Source of the DNA: Lentzea kentuckyensis
GTDB lineage: Bacteria > Actinomycetota > Actinomycetes > Mycobacteriales > Pseudonocardiaceae
Direction of reading: 5' to 3'
DNA length: 64,000 nt
Assembly: GCF_002150765.1 (NCBI RefSeq)
Contig: NZ_MUYM01000001.1
Span: 1 to 64,000, forward strand
Position 1 is the first letter of the stretch. Every line of letters begins with the position of its first letter. A program made the position numbers and the translations under genes. The notes under the pieces are model-generated. The model ran no database searches. It had not been told where the DNA came from and saw only the letters and a list, made by a program, of their open reading frames with translations. Shown here piece after piece: positions 8,300-15,421 of the stretch.

Positions 8300-8311
8300 T
8301 GGGCGCGCCCA
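8300..8311. promoter_or_regulatory. 12-bp perfect palindrome in the glgX/ABC divergent promoter region
   Basis: TGGGCGCGCCCA is a perfect dyad with central CG, similar in form to LacI-family operators of actinobacterial carbohydrate genes. It lies 61 bp upstream of the glgX start. GC-rich palindromes arise by chance in this genome, so support is weak. Confidence 0.3.
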
Positions 8312-8367
8312 GTGCGAGGACCACCCCGATGAGTGGTCGGTGCGAGGCCGTTCGGAACAATGGGCTC

Positions 8368-9171
8368 GTGGCGGACGTCGACGTGACAGATCTGGTCGTG
8401 CACATGGCGGGCGTATCGGTCCGCCGGGGGAAGAACGTGCTGGTCGGCAACATCGACTGGAGCGTGGAACTGGATGAGCGATGGGTGGTCCTCGGCCCCA
8501 ACGGAGCCGGCAAGACGACCCTGCTGAGGCTCTCCAGCGCAGAGCTGCACCCGACCAAGGGCAAGGTCCACCTTCTGGGTGAACGCCTGGGCAAGACCGA
8601 CGTCCAGGAGCTCAAGCCTCGGATCGGTCTGTGCTCCGCGGCGCTGAACGGCCGCGTCCCCGGCGACGAGACGGTCGTGGACCTCGTGGTGTCGGCCGGC
8701 TACGCGGTGCTGGGCAGGTGGCGCGAGAAGTACGGCGAGGAAGACACCGACCGCGCCCGTGAGCTGCTCGGCACCCTCGGCATCGAGCACCTGGCCGACC
8801 GCCTGTACGGGACGTTGAGCGAGGGCGAGCGCAAGCGCACGCTGATCGCCCGCGCGTTGATGACCGACCCCGAGATGCTGTTGCTCGACGAGCCCGCCGC
8901 GGGCCTCGACCTGGGCGGCCGCGAGGACCTCGTGGCCAAGCTGTCCGAGCTCGCCCTCGACCCGGACGCGCCGGCGATGGTGCTGGTCACGCACCACGTC
9001 GAGGAGATCCCGCCGGGCTTCACCCACGCGCTGCTGCTGCGCGAGGGCTCGATCGTCGCGCAGGGCCTGCTCGACGACGTGCTCACCGAGGAAAACCTCT
9101 CAAAGACGTTCGCGCAGGACCTGGAGCTGCAAAAGTCGGGGGAGCGGTTCTTCGCCCGCCGAAAGATCTGA
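8368..9171 (+). CDS. ABC transporter ATP-binding protein (Rv3041c-like)
   Basis: A 267-residue stand-alone ABC ATPase. Walker A GPNGAGKTT (about residues 43-51), Q-loop region, signature LSEGERKR, Walker B MLLLDEPAAGLD and H-loop VLVTHHVEE are all intact, so it should hydrolyse ATP. No permease gene is adjacent; the partner is unknown. I used GTG 8368 (VADVDVTDLVVHMAG); ATG 8329 is also in frame and has GAGGA upstream, so the start is uncertain. The next gene, an enoyl-CoA hydratase, starts 55 bp downstream. In M. tuberculosis, as I recall, the same ATPase, EchA17 and methyltransferase occur in this order, supporting conserved linkage. Confidence 0.88.
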   Translation: MADVDVTDLVVHMAGVSVRRGKNVLVGNIDWSVELDERWVVLGPNGAGKTTLLRLSSAELHPTKGKVHLLGERLGKTDVQELKPRIGLCSAALNGRVPGDETVVDLVVSAGYAVLGRWREKYGEEDTDRARELLGTLGIEHLADRLYGTLSEGERKRTLIARALMTDPEMLLLDEPAAGLDLGGREDLVAKLSELALDPDAPAMVLVTHHVEEIPPGFTHALLLREGSIVAQGLLDDVLTEENLSKTFAQDLELQKSGERFFARRKI

Positions 9172-9226
9172 CAAGCTACTGCCGGGTAACGTGACATCGC
9201 CGTCGCGACAAACTGTGGAGGGCTGC

Positions 9227-10006
9227 GTGGCTGAGTTCGTGAGGCTGGAAGTCGAGGACGGGATCGGCACGATCCGCCTGGAGCGGCCGCCGATGAACGC
9301 CCTGAACCGGCAGGTGCAGACCGAGCTCCAGGCCGCCGCCAAGGAGGCCTCCGAGCGTTCGGACGTCTACGCGGTCGTCGTCTACGGCGGCGAGAAGGTC
9401 TTCGCGGCCGGCGCGGACGTCAAGGAGTTCGCGCGGATCTCCCACGCCGAGATGACGCTGCGGGCCAAGAGCCTGTCGGACGCTCTCGGCGCGCTGGCGT
9501 CCGTGCCGAAGCCGACCGTCGCCGCGATCACCGGCTACGCGCTCGGCGGCGGCTTCGAGGTCGCGCTGGGTTGCGACCGGCGGATCGCCGGCGACAACGC
9601 GAAGCTCGGCCAGCCCGAGATCCTGCTCGGCCTGATCCCCGGCGGTGGCGGCACGCAGCGCCTCGCCCGGTTGATCGGTCCGTCGAAGACCAAGGACCTG
9701 CTGTACACCGGCCGGTTCGTCGGCGCCCAGGAGGCGCTCGAGATCGGCATGGTCGACGAGGTCGTGGCGCCGGACGACGTGTACGCGGCGGCGCTGCGGT
9801 GGGCCAAGCAGTTCGTCAACGGTCCTGTGCTGGCTCTGGCCGCGACCAAGGCGGCCGTGGACGGCGGCCTCGACACCGACCTGGAGTCGGGCCTGAAGCT
9901 CGAAAGCCACCTCTTCGCGGCCCTGTTCGCGACGGAGGACAAGAAGGCGGGCGTGGAGTCGTTCATCGAGAACGGGCCCGGAAAGGCGAAGTTCAGTGGC
10001 AACTGA
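9227..10006 (+). CDS. enoyl-CoA hydratase/isomerase family protein (EchA17-like)
   Basis: Crotonase-fold enzyme expected to hydrate 2-enoyl-CoA in fatty-acid oxidation; 259 residues. GTG 9227 is preceded at ideal distance by GGAGGG; an upstream in-frame GTG at 9191 has no ribosome-binding site. The oxyanion-hole segments AAGADVKEF and GYALGGGFEVALGCD are present. Both classic catalytic glutamates appear to be kept, in GGGFEVALG and QPEILLGLIPGGGGTQ, favouring true hydratase activity. The 3' end overlaps the following methyltransferase gene by 11 bp. Chain-length preference cannot be read from sequence. Confidence 0.92.
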   Translation: MAEFVRLEVEDGIGTIRLERPPMNALNRQVQTELQAAAKEASERSDVYAVVVYGGEKVFAAGADVKEFARISHAEMTLRAKSLSDALGALASVPKPTVAAITGYALGGGFEVALGCDRRIAGDNAKLGQPEILLGLIPGGGGTQRLARLIGPSKTKDLLYTGRFVGAQEALEIGMVDEVVAPDDVYAAALRWAKQFVNGPVLALAATKAAVDGGLDTDLESGLKLESHLFAALFATEDKKAGVESFIENGPGKAKFSGN

Positions 10007-10952
10007 TCCGGTACCCAACCCGCACGCGACCGCGGAAGAGGTCGAGGCGGCCTACAAGGACACCAAGCTCGCCCAGGTGCTCTACCACGACTGGGAAGCG
10101 GGCACGTACGACGAGAAGTGGTCGATCTCCTACGACGACCGTTGCATCACCTACGCGACGGACCGGTTCCGCGCCGCCGCCGGTGACGTCGGCCCGTACG
10201 AGCACGCGCTGGAACTGGGCTGCGGCACCGGCTTCTTCCTGCTGAACCTCATGCAGGGCGACGTGATCAAGAAGGGCTCGGTCACCGACCTCTCGCCCGG
10301 CATGGTCGAGGTGGCGCTGCGCAACGCTGAGCACCTCGGGCTGGACGTCGACGGCCGGGTCGCGGACGCCGAGCGGATCCCGTACGACGACAACACGTTC
10401 GACCTCGTCGTCGGCCACGCGGTGCTGCACCACATCCCCGATGTGGAGGCGGCGATGCGCGAGGTGCTGCGCGTGCTGAAGCCGGGCGGCAAGTTCGTGT
10501 TCGCGGGCGACCCGACGAACATCGGCAACTTCTACGCGCGCAAGCTCGGCCAGGCGACGTGGTGGCTGACCACCAACATCACCAAGGCCGTGCCGGTGCT
10601 GGGTGACTGGCGTCGTCCGCAGGAGGAGCTCGACGAGTCTTCTCGTGCGGCTGCTCTGGAGGCCGTGGTCGACCTGCACACGTTCGACCCGGACCAGCTG
10701 GAGGCCACGGCCAGGCGTGCGGGCGCGGTCGGCGTTCGCGCGGTGACCGACGAGCTTTCCGCGGCGCTGTTCGGCTGGCCGGTGCGCACGTTCGAGGCCG
10801 CCGTGCCGCGCGAGAAGCTGGGCTTCGGCTGGGCGATGTTCGCCTACCGCACCTGGCAGAACCTCACGTGGGTGGACCAGAACGTGCTGTCGAAGGTCCT
10901 GCCGCGCGAGGTGTTCTACAACGTGTCGATCACCGGCAAGAAGTCTTCCTGA
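9996..10952 (+). CDS. class I SAM-dependent methyltransferase (Rv3038c-like)
   Basis: A 318-residue protein beginning GTG inside the end of the enoyl-CoA hydratase gene, with GGAAAGG as ribosome-binding site. Motif I ELGCGTGFF lies at about residue 72; the acidic post-II segment is VADAERIPYDDNTFDLVVG, and motif IV/post motif AVLHHIPD is of UbiE type. After about residue 180 an extra helical domain (WWLTTNITKAVPVLGDWRR) follows that I do not recognise. It may recognise a lipid or quinone-like substrate; this is a guess. The THUMP-like gene starts 2 bp downstream, so at least three genes probably share a transcript. Confidence 0.87.
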   Translation: MATDPVPNPHATAEEVEAAYKDTKLAQVLYHDWEAGTYDEKWSISYDDRCITYATDRFRAAAGDVGPYEHALELGCGTGFFLLNLMQGDVIKKGSVTDLSPGMVEVALRNAEHLGLDVDGRVADAERIPYDDNTFDLVVGHAVLHHIPDVEAAMREVLRVLKPGGKFVFAGDPTNIGNFYARKLGQATWWLTTNITKAVPVLGDWRRPQEELDESSRAAALEAVVDLHTFDPDQLEATARRAGAVGVRAVTDELSAALFGWPVRTFEAAVPREKLGFGWAMFAYRTWQNLTWVDQNVLSKVLPREVFYNVSITGKKSS

Positions 10953-10953
10953 G

Positions 10954-12114
10954 TTGGGGTACGCGTTCACCTCTGCCGACGTGGCGTTCCTGCGCTCCGC
11001 CGCCGGAATCGCCGCGCTGGCCGAGGTGAACGCGTTGCCTTTCTCCACCGCGTCTCATCTCCAGGACGTCGCTACCGCGCGCAAGTCGCTGGGTGAGTCC
11101 TTCGCCCCGGTCGTGGAGACCGTGCTGCTGCGCCGTCGTGCCGCGTCCAAACTGGACGGTTCGGCGTCGTGGCTCTTCACCGACGACGCCCTGCAGCAGG
11201 CCACCGCTTCCGCCGTCGCCCGGCATCGCGCGGAGCGGTTCGCCGATCGGGTCGTCCACGACGTGACGTGCTCGATCGGCGCGGACCTGTTCGCGTTGAG
11301 CGAGGTCGCTTCCGCGTGCGTTGGCTCGGACCTCGATCCGGTGCGGCTTGCCATGGCGCGCAACAACGTTCCGGGCCGGCTCGTCGTCCAGGCCGACGCT
11401 CTGCGACCGGTGTCCCGGGCCGGTGCCGTCACCGCGGACCCCGCTCGCCGTGACTCCGCCGGTCGCCGCAAGTGGAACCCGGCGGACTTCGTGCCGCCGC
11501 TGGACGAGCTGTCGTCCGTCTACGCGGGCGTGGATCTCGCGGTGAAGTGCGCTCCCGGCATCGACTTCGCGGTCGCGCCGTGGGCGGACGAGATCGAGGT
11601 CGTGTCGCTGGACGGCGCGGTCCGCGAAGCCTGTCTGTGGACGCGCGGCCTGGCCACCGCCGGGGTGTCGCGCCGGGCTTCGGTTCTGCACGGTTCGGAG
11701 TCGTGGACCATCACCGACGCCGAGCCCGACGACTGCCCGGTCGCTTCTCCGGGCGCGTGGATCATCGACCCGGACGGCGCGGTCGTGCGTGCCGGTCTGG
11801 TGCGGCATTACGCGGCCCGGCACGGCCTGTGGCAGCTCGACGAGCGCATCGCCTACCTGAGCGGTTCCGTGCCTCCGCCCGGCATCCGCGCGTTCCGCGT
11901 GCTCGAACACGGCCACTACACGGAGAAAGCGCTCAAGTCGTTGCTCCGGGCGCGTGGGATCGGCCGGTTGGAGATCCTGGTGCGCGGCCTGGACGTCGAC
12001 CCGAACACGTTGCGCAAGCGCCTGAAGCCGACCGGTTCCGCCGAGGCCTCGGTGGTGCTGACCCGCATCGGCGCCAAGCCGGTCATGGTGCTGTGCCAGG
12101 CTGAAAGGACCTGA
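10954..12114 (+). CDS. THUMP-like domain class I methyltransferase-fold protein (Rv3037c-like)
   Basis: A 386-residue protein, TTG start two bases after the preceding stop, so likely translated by coupling; GTG 10981 is an alternative. The N-terminal half has a Rossmann methyltransferase core with a poor motif I (VTCSIGADLFAL), then SDLDPVRLAMARNN, and DPARRDSAGRRKWNP as a putative catalytic DPAR motif. The C-terminal 90 residues (HYTEKALKSLLRARGIGRLEILVRG) match the THUMP-like domain of actinobacterial proteins, suggesting nucleic-acid binding. RNA modification is plausible but unproven; mycobacterial reviews have also listed this gene near methylglucose lipopolysaccharide genes. It overlaps the convergent TetR gene by 32 bp. 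Confidence 0.85.
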   Translation: MGYAFTSADVAFLRSAAGIAALAEVNALPFSTASHLQDVATARKSLGESFAPVVETVLLRRRAASKLDGSASWLFTDDALQQATASAVARHRAERFADRVVHDVTCSIGADLFALSEVASACVGSDLDPVRLAMARNNVPGRLVVQADALRPVSRAGAVTADPARRDSAGRRKWNPADFVPPLDELSSVYAGVDLAVKCAPGIDFAVAPWADEIEVVSLDGAVREACLWTRGLATAGVSRRASVLHGSESWTITDAEPDDCPVASPGAWIIDPDGAVVRAGLVRHYAARHGLWQLDERIAYLSGSVPPPGIRAFRVLEHGHYTEKALKSLLRARGIGRLEILVRGLDVDPNTLRKRLKPTGSAEASVVLTRIGAKPVMVLCQAERT

Positions 12115-12661
12115 CCACCAGGTCGATCCGGGCCTGGTGGTGATCGGGTCGCAGCCGTTTCCCGTGGGTGAGCGTGGCGATGCCGTGCAACCCGCTCCAG
12201 AACACCTCGGTCAACGTCTCCAGATCCCGTTCTCCCGCAACGGGTTTCACCGCGGCCACCAGCTCGCCGAACGCGTCCCGCAGCTCCTGTGGCGTCTCGT
12301 CCGTGCCCCACGGGATGTCGACCTGCAGCACGAACATGGCCTCGTAGAGCGCGGGCCTGCGCTCGGCGAACTCCAGGTACGCCTCGGCAGCGGCCTGCAG
12401 CCGGGACTTGCCCCGCGCCGCACGCGCCTTGCGCAACTCCCTGGCCAGCACACCGCACCCTTCGATCGCGACCGCGCGCACGATCGCGTCTTTGCCCTTG
12501 AAGTGGCTGTAGAGCACCGGCTGGCTGTATTCGACCTTCTCCGCGAGCCGGCGCGTGGTGACCGCGTCCCAGCCCTCGGTCTCGGCCAGTTCGCGCGCCG
12601 CGTCGATGATCAGCTGGTGCCGCTCCGCGCGTTCGCGCTCACGCCGGTTCTGGATGCTCAC
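12083..12661 (-). CDS. TetR-family transcriptional regulator, divergent from a DUF4267-type membrane protein
   Basis: A 192-residue repressor-type protein. The helix-turn-helix covers residues about 20-60 (WDAVTTRRLAEKVEYSQPVLYSHFKGKDAIV). The GTG at 12661 (VSIQNRRERERAERHQ) is preferred over ATG 12688, because the latter falls inside a palindromic operator (12672-12684) and adds nine residues unlike the family start. The ligand domain (residues 70-190) contains AYLEFAERRPALYEAMF, common in actinobacterial TetR proteins with a WHG-type domain. It is divergently arranged with the small membrane protein at 12755, with at least three CTAG dyads between them, so autorepression and control of that gene are likely. 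Confidence 0.9.
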   Translation of the reverse strand: MSIQNRRERERAERHQLIIDAARELAETEGWDAVTTRRLAEKVEYSQPVLYSHFKGKDAIVRAVAIEGCGVLARELRKARAARGKSRLQAAAEAYLEFAERRPALYEAMFVLQVDIPWGTDETPQELRDAFGELVAAVKPVAGERDLETLTEVFWSGLHGIATLTHGKRLRPDHHQARIDLVVRSFQPGTAP

Positions 12662-12671
12662 GACGCCAAAT

Positions 12672-12684
12672 CTAGCACTGCTAG
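12672..12684. promoter_or_regulatory. operator candidate CTAGCA-N-TGCTAG, copy 1
   Basis: Inverted 6-bp half-sites ctagca and tgctag around one central base, just upstream of the TetR gene start. An identical dyad recurs at 12723-12735. CTAG is rare in this GC-rich sequence, so the repetition is notable. Confidence 0.7.
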
Positions 12685-12698
12685 ACATTCGAGCGCTC

Positions 12699-12726
12699 CT
12701 AGTGTTAGCGTCGCTCTAGTCGCTAG
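12699..12726. promoter_or_regulatory. two further CTAG-type dyads in the TetR/DUF4267 intergenic region
   Basis: ctagtgttag at 12699-12708 and ctagtcgctag at 12716-12726 are further, weaker inverted repeats with CTAG/TAG half-sites. They lie between the two strong copies and share half-site bases with copy 2. Confidence 0.4.
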
Positions 12727-12735
12727 CAGTGCTAG
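12723..12735. promoter_or_regulatory. operator candidate CTAGCA-N-TGCTAG, copy 2
   Basis: ctagcagtgctag is the same 13-bp dyad as at 12672-12684, with the central base inverted. The centres are 51 bp apart, about five helical turns. It lies 19 bp before the ATG of the small membrane protein, in a position to block its promoter. Confidence 0.7.
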
Positions 12736-12754
12736 ATCTCAAGTGGGGGTAGTC

Positions 12755-13153
12755 ATGCGTTTGACCACGATCATGGGTTGGCTCGTCGTGCTGGCCGGTT
12801 TCTACTTCGGCCTCAGCTACCTGCTCAACGGCGACGGCGCCGCCGCGGGCTTCGGCATCGCCGACCCGGCCGGCTACTACGTGGTGAAGGGGGTGCGCGA
12901 CATCGCCTACGCCCTGACCGCACTGATCCTGCTGCTCATGGGCCAACGCCGAGCCCTGGGCTGGGTGGTCCTCGCGGACTCGATCATCCCGATCGGCGAC
13001 TGCCTGGCCGTGATGACCCACGGCGGCACGGTCGGCTACGCGTTGGCGGTGCACGGCTCAGCGGCCGTGCTGGTGCTGCTCACGGCCGCGTTGTTGCTGC
13101 GGGAGACAGCGCCTGCACGGCCGCTGCCAGAGCCGGTTCGTCAATCTCGTTGA
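12755..13153 (+). CDS. DUF4267-type small integral membrane protein
   Basis: A 132-residue protein with four predicted membrane helices (IMGWLVVLAGFYFGLSYLL, a helix over VRDIAYALTALILLLMG, LGWVVLADSIIPIGDCLAV, AVHGSAAVLVLLTAALLL). The sequence GFGIADPAGYYVVKGVRDIA is typical of the DUF4267 family, whose function is unknown. The ATG at 12755 has GTGGGGGT upstream. It is probably repressed by the divergent TetR regulator through the CTAG dyads. The last 74 bp overlap the convergent nucleotidyltransferase gene, an unusually long antisense overlap. Confidence 0.82.
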   Translation: MRLTTIMGWLVVLAGFYFGLSYLLNGDGAAAGFGIADPAGYYVVKGVRDIAYALTALILLLMGQRRALGWVVLADSIIPIGDCLAVMTHGGTVGYALAVHGSAAVLVLLTAALLLRETAPARPLPEPVRQSR

Positions 13154-13808
13154 GCAGCAACCCGGTCAGCACGTGGAACGCTCGCCGCAGCTCATCAGGA
13201 TGGGTCGACAGCACGAGCGTCCCGGCAAAGGCGTCGGCATCGGTCAGGTCGTCGAGCCCACGCCCCTGCACCGCGTTGACCCCCTGGCGCAGGCACCACA
13301 GCGCCATCACCTGGTCGCGCAGGCAGTTCACCATGTACAGCGCCTGCCACACCCGCCCACGCGCAATCGACGAACGCACGTGCAGCCCGTACAACCAGGC
13401 AAGCCCGATGAGCCCGGCACGACCAGGCTGGCCGGCCTGCGGCAGCGTGTTGGCCTCGCCGAAGAGCAGCCGGAACGTGGGCCCGGTCGCGCCGAACTCG
13501 GACGAGGGCCAGAACGCGATGTCCACCTGCAGCGTCGAGCGCATCAGGAAGACGCGGAACAGGACCGCCCCGTGCTTCACGTCGAGGTGGCCGACGGCAC
13601 CGCGCGAGTACATCAGCGCGGTCCAGTCGGCCACCACCCCGTCCACTTCGCGGTCGACCGACAGGGCGAGGTCGATGTCGGACCAGCGGTCTTCCCTGCC
13701 CACGGCGGCAGATCCGGTCAACGCCGCCCCGACCACGCGCGGGTCGGTCTCGGCGGCGTCGACCAGGTCGCGACGCAGCTCGTCACGTTCGGAAACGGTG
13801 AACACCAC
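13080..13808 (-). CDS. nucleotidyltransferase-domain protein
   Basis: A 242-residue protein with a minimal Pol-beta-type nucleotidyltransferase domain. GSAAVGREDRWSDIDLAL gives the GS motif and the DxD metal-binding pair at about residues 32-47, and VDIAFW may hold the third carboxylate. The C-terminal half is helical (YGLHVRSSIARGRVWQALYMVNCLRDQ), as in aminoglycoside nucleotidyltransferase-like proteins. The substrate is unknown; relatives range from antibiotic-modifying enzymes to toxins. The GTG start at 13808 lies 7 bp after the haem peroxidase stop, so it may be co-transcribed with it. No antitoxin-like partner is visible. Confidence 0.8.
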   Translation of the reverse strand: MVFTVSERDELRRDLVDAAETDPRVVGAALTGSAAVGREDRWSDIDLALSVDREVDGVVADWTALMYSRGAVGHLDVKHGAVLFRVFLMRSTLQVDIAFWPSSEFGATGPTFRLLFGEANTLPQAGQPGRAGLIGLAWLYGLHVRSSIARGRVWQALYMVNCLRDQVMALWCLRQGVNAVQGRGLDDLTDADAFAGTLVLSTHPDELRRAFHVLTGLLLNEIDEPALAAAVQALSPAATTRP

Positions 13809-13815
13809 CCCAACA

Positions 13816-15333
13816 CTATTGGCCGCGGCTCGAAGGATCGACGCGAGCGAACCTGAGCAGGTCGACCATGCCGAACTGGTCGGCGGCCCGCGACGGCAGA
13901 ACCGGCTTCCAGTCAGGCTGTTGCCTCAGGTACGACTCGGGATCGAGCTGCAGCAGGCCGACGAACACCTCGCCGACCAGTCGGGCGGCGGCGCCCGCGA
14001 GCGAGATGCCGTCACCGAGCGTCTCGGCCTCGCGCAGCGTGTAGTACCAGAGCGGCGTCGAGCGGTCGAAGCCGAACTCCCGCAGCTCCGGCACGGAGTC
14101 GAGCACCGGAATGCCCATGGCCCTCGCGACCGCCTGCCCCGACGGCAACGACCACGTGAGGTGCCTCAACAGGTTGCGTTGCGGCAGTGCGACCGGCGGC
14201 GAACCGTCCGCGATCGCGCCGAGCGGCAGCCGGAACAGCGGCGTCGAGATGTGCGTGTCGATCCGTTTGTTGGGCCGCACCTGGCCGTCCCCGAAGTCGA
14301 AGAACGTCTGCCACCCGATGAACCTCCGGCGCGCCCGCCGCCCGCCGCGCAGATCCACCGGATCGCTCTGCCCCTCGGCCGCCGGGTCGAAGACGAAGCC
14401 GAAGAACGGCTGACCGTTGTCCCCCTTCAGGTTCGCGCGGTACGACGGCCGCACCTGGCTGTGCCCGAACCGGTAGCACGCGCCCTGGAACTCCACCGGC
14501 ATGTAGTGCTGACCCTGTGCCGGCCGGTAGAAACGCCGCCCGTGCGCGAGAACGTCCTGGGTGAGCCCGAATCCGATGATCTGCGGCAGGAACTCGTGCA
14601 CCACGATCCACTGGTAGTGCCACGCAACGGTTCTCTGCGCGTCGGCGAACACCCGGTCGGCGGGCACACCCGCGGCGCGCAGCCGGTCCACGACCCGGTT
14701 GTGGAACAACAGGAACGCCGCGTGCAGCCCGGCGATCATCAGGTTCTCGTCGTTGCGCGGGTCCCCGATGATCGCCACACCGTCCGCGCGCCGCGGCAGG
14801 TCCTCGAACGATCCGCCGCTCTCCACCCGGAACTTGGCCCGGTCGCCGGAGTCGTACAGCTGCGGCGACAGGACAGGGCCGCCGCCGTACACGGAATCCA
14901 GTGACAGCGTGGGATTGCGGGTGTTCGGACTCTGCTCGGGCACGGCCGGCACCGCCAGCCGCGAGTGGAGGTCGAAGGTGAAGTCGTGATCGATGAACTG
15001 CCCGAGGAACGTCGTTCCCGCGGTGTTGAAGGGGTTGTCGAGGTTGCCCGGACTCAGTTCCGGGTTGGTGATGAGCCGGACGGGTCCTTCGTGCAACGGA
15101 TCCTTGGCGTCCAACGGCCCGCCGGGTGCGCCCATCGCACGCAACGCGTCCTGGACGCGCGGCGTGTTCTCGGCGAACGGCGGCAGCCCTGGGAACATCC
15201 GCCCGAAGAACCGGGGCGAGGTGGCCGCGGCGTCGACAGCGGCCACTCGTGCGGCGGCAGGGGAGGGAGCCAGCGTGACGGCGCTGGCGCCCGCGACGCC
15301 TCCCAGAAATCCACGTCTGGTGAGATTGCCCAT
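13816..15333 (-). CDS. Tat-exported animal-type haem peroxidase family protein
   Basis: A 505-residue protein starting at ATG 15333 (MGNLTRRGFLGG), which displays a twin-arginine export motif followed by a hydrophobic stretch and an Ala-rich cleavage region near residue 30. The distal haem histidine lies in FIDHDF (His 116), and the proximal histidine in RFGHSQVRPSY near residue 280, as in the cyclooxygenase/myeloperoxidase superfamily. Upstream codons to 15399 would hide the Tat signal, so they are excluded. The gene is followed 7 bp later by a nucleotidyltransferase. Likely acts outside the membrane as a peroxidase; haem loading before Tat export is inferred. The substrate is unknown. Confidence 0.88.
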   Translation of the reverse strand: MGNLTRRGFLGGVAGASAVTLAPSPAAARVAAVDAAATSPRFFGRMFPGLPPFAENTPRVQDALRAMGAPGGPLDAKDPLHEGPVRLITNPELSPGNLDNPFNTAGTTFLGQFIDHDFTFDLHSRLAVPAVPEQSPNTRNPTLSLDSVYGGGPVLSPQLYDSGDRAKFRVESGGSFEDLPRRADGVAIIGDPRNDENLMIAGLHAAFLLFHNRVVDRLRAAGVPADRVFADAQRTVAWHYQWIVVHEFLPQIIGFGLTQDVLAHGRRFYRPAQGQHYMPVEFQGACYRFGHSQVRPSYRANLKGDNGQPFFGFVFDPAAEGQSDPVDLRGGRRARRRFIGWQTFFDFGDGQVRPNKRIDTHISTPLFRLPLGAIADGSPPVALPQRNLLRHLTWSLPSGQAVARAMGIPVLDSVPELREFGFDRSTPLWYYTLREAETLGDGISLAGAAARLVGEVFVGLLQLDPESYLRQQPDWKPVLPSRAADQFGMVDLLRFARVDPSSRGQ

Positions 15334-15421
15334 GTCAGCGCAGTGTTCTGCGGGATCACCCGCCGCCGCACGGACGAAGAACCATGCAGGGGACGCCAAT
15401 CCCTTACGCCTGGTTTCCAGG

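Noticed and set aside
13080-13808. Toxin of a toxin-antitoxin pair
   Set aside because: The nucleotidyltransferase has no small antitoxin partner next to it; its neighbours are a haem peroxidase and an overlapping convergent membrane protein.
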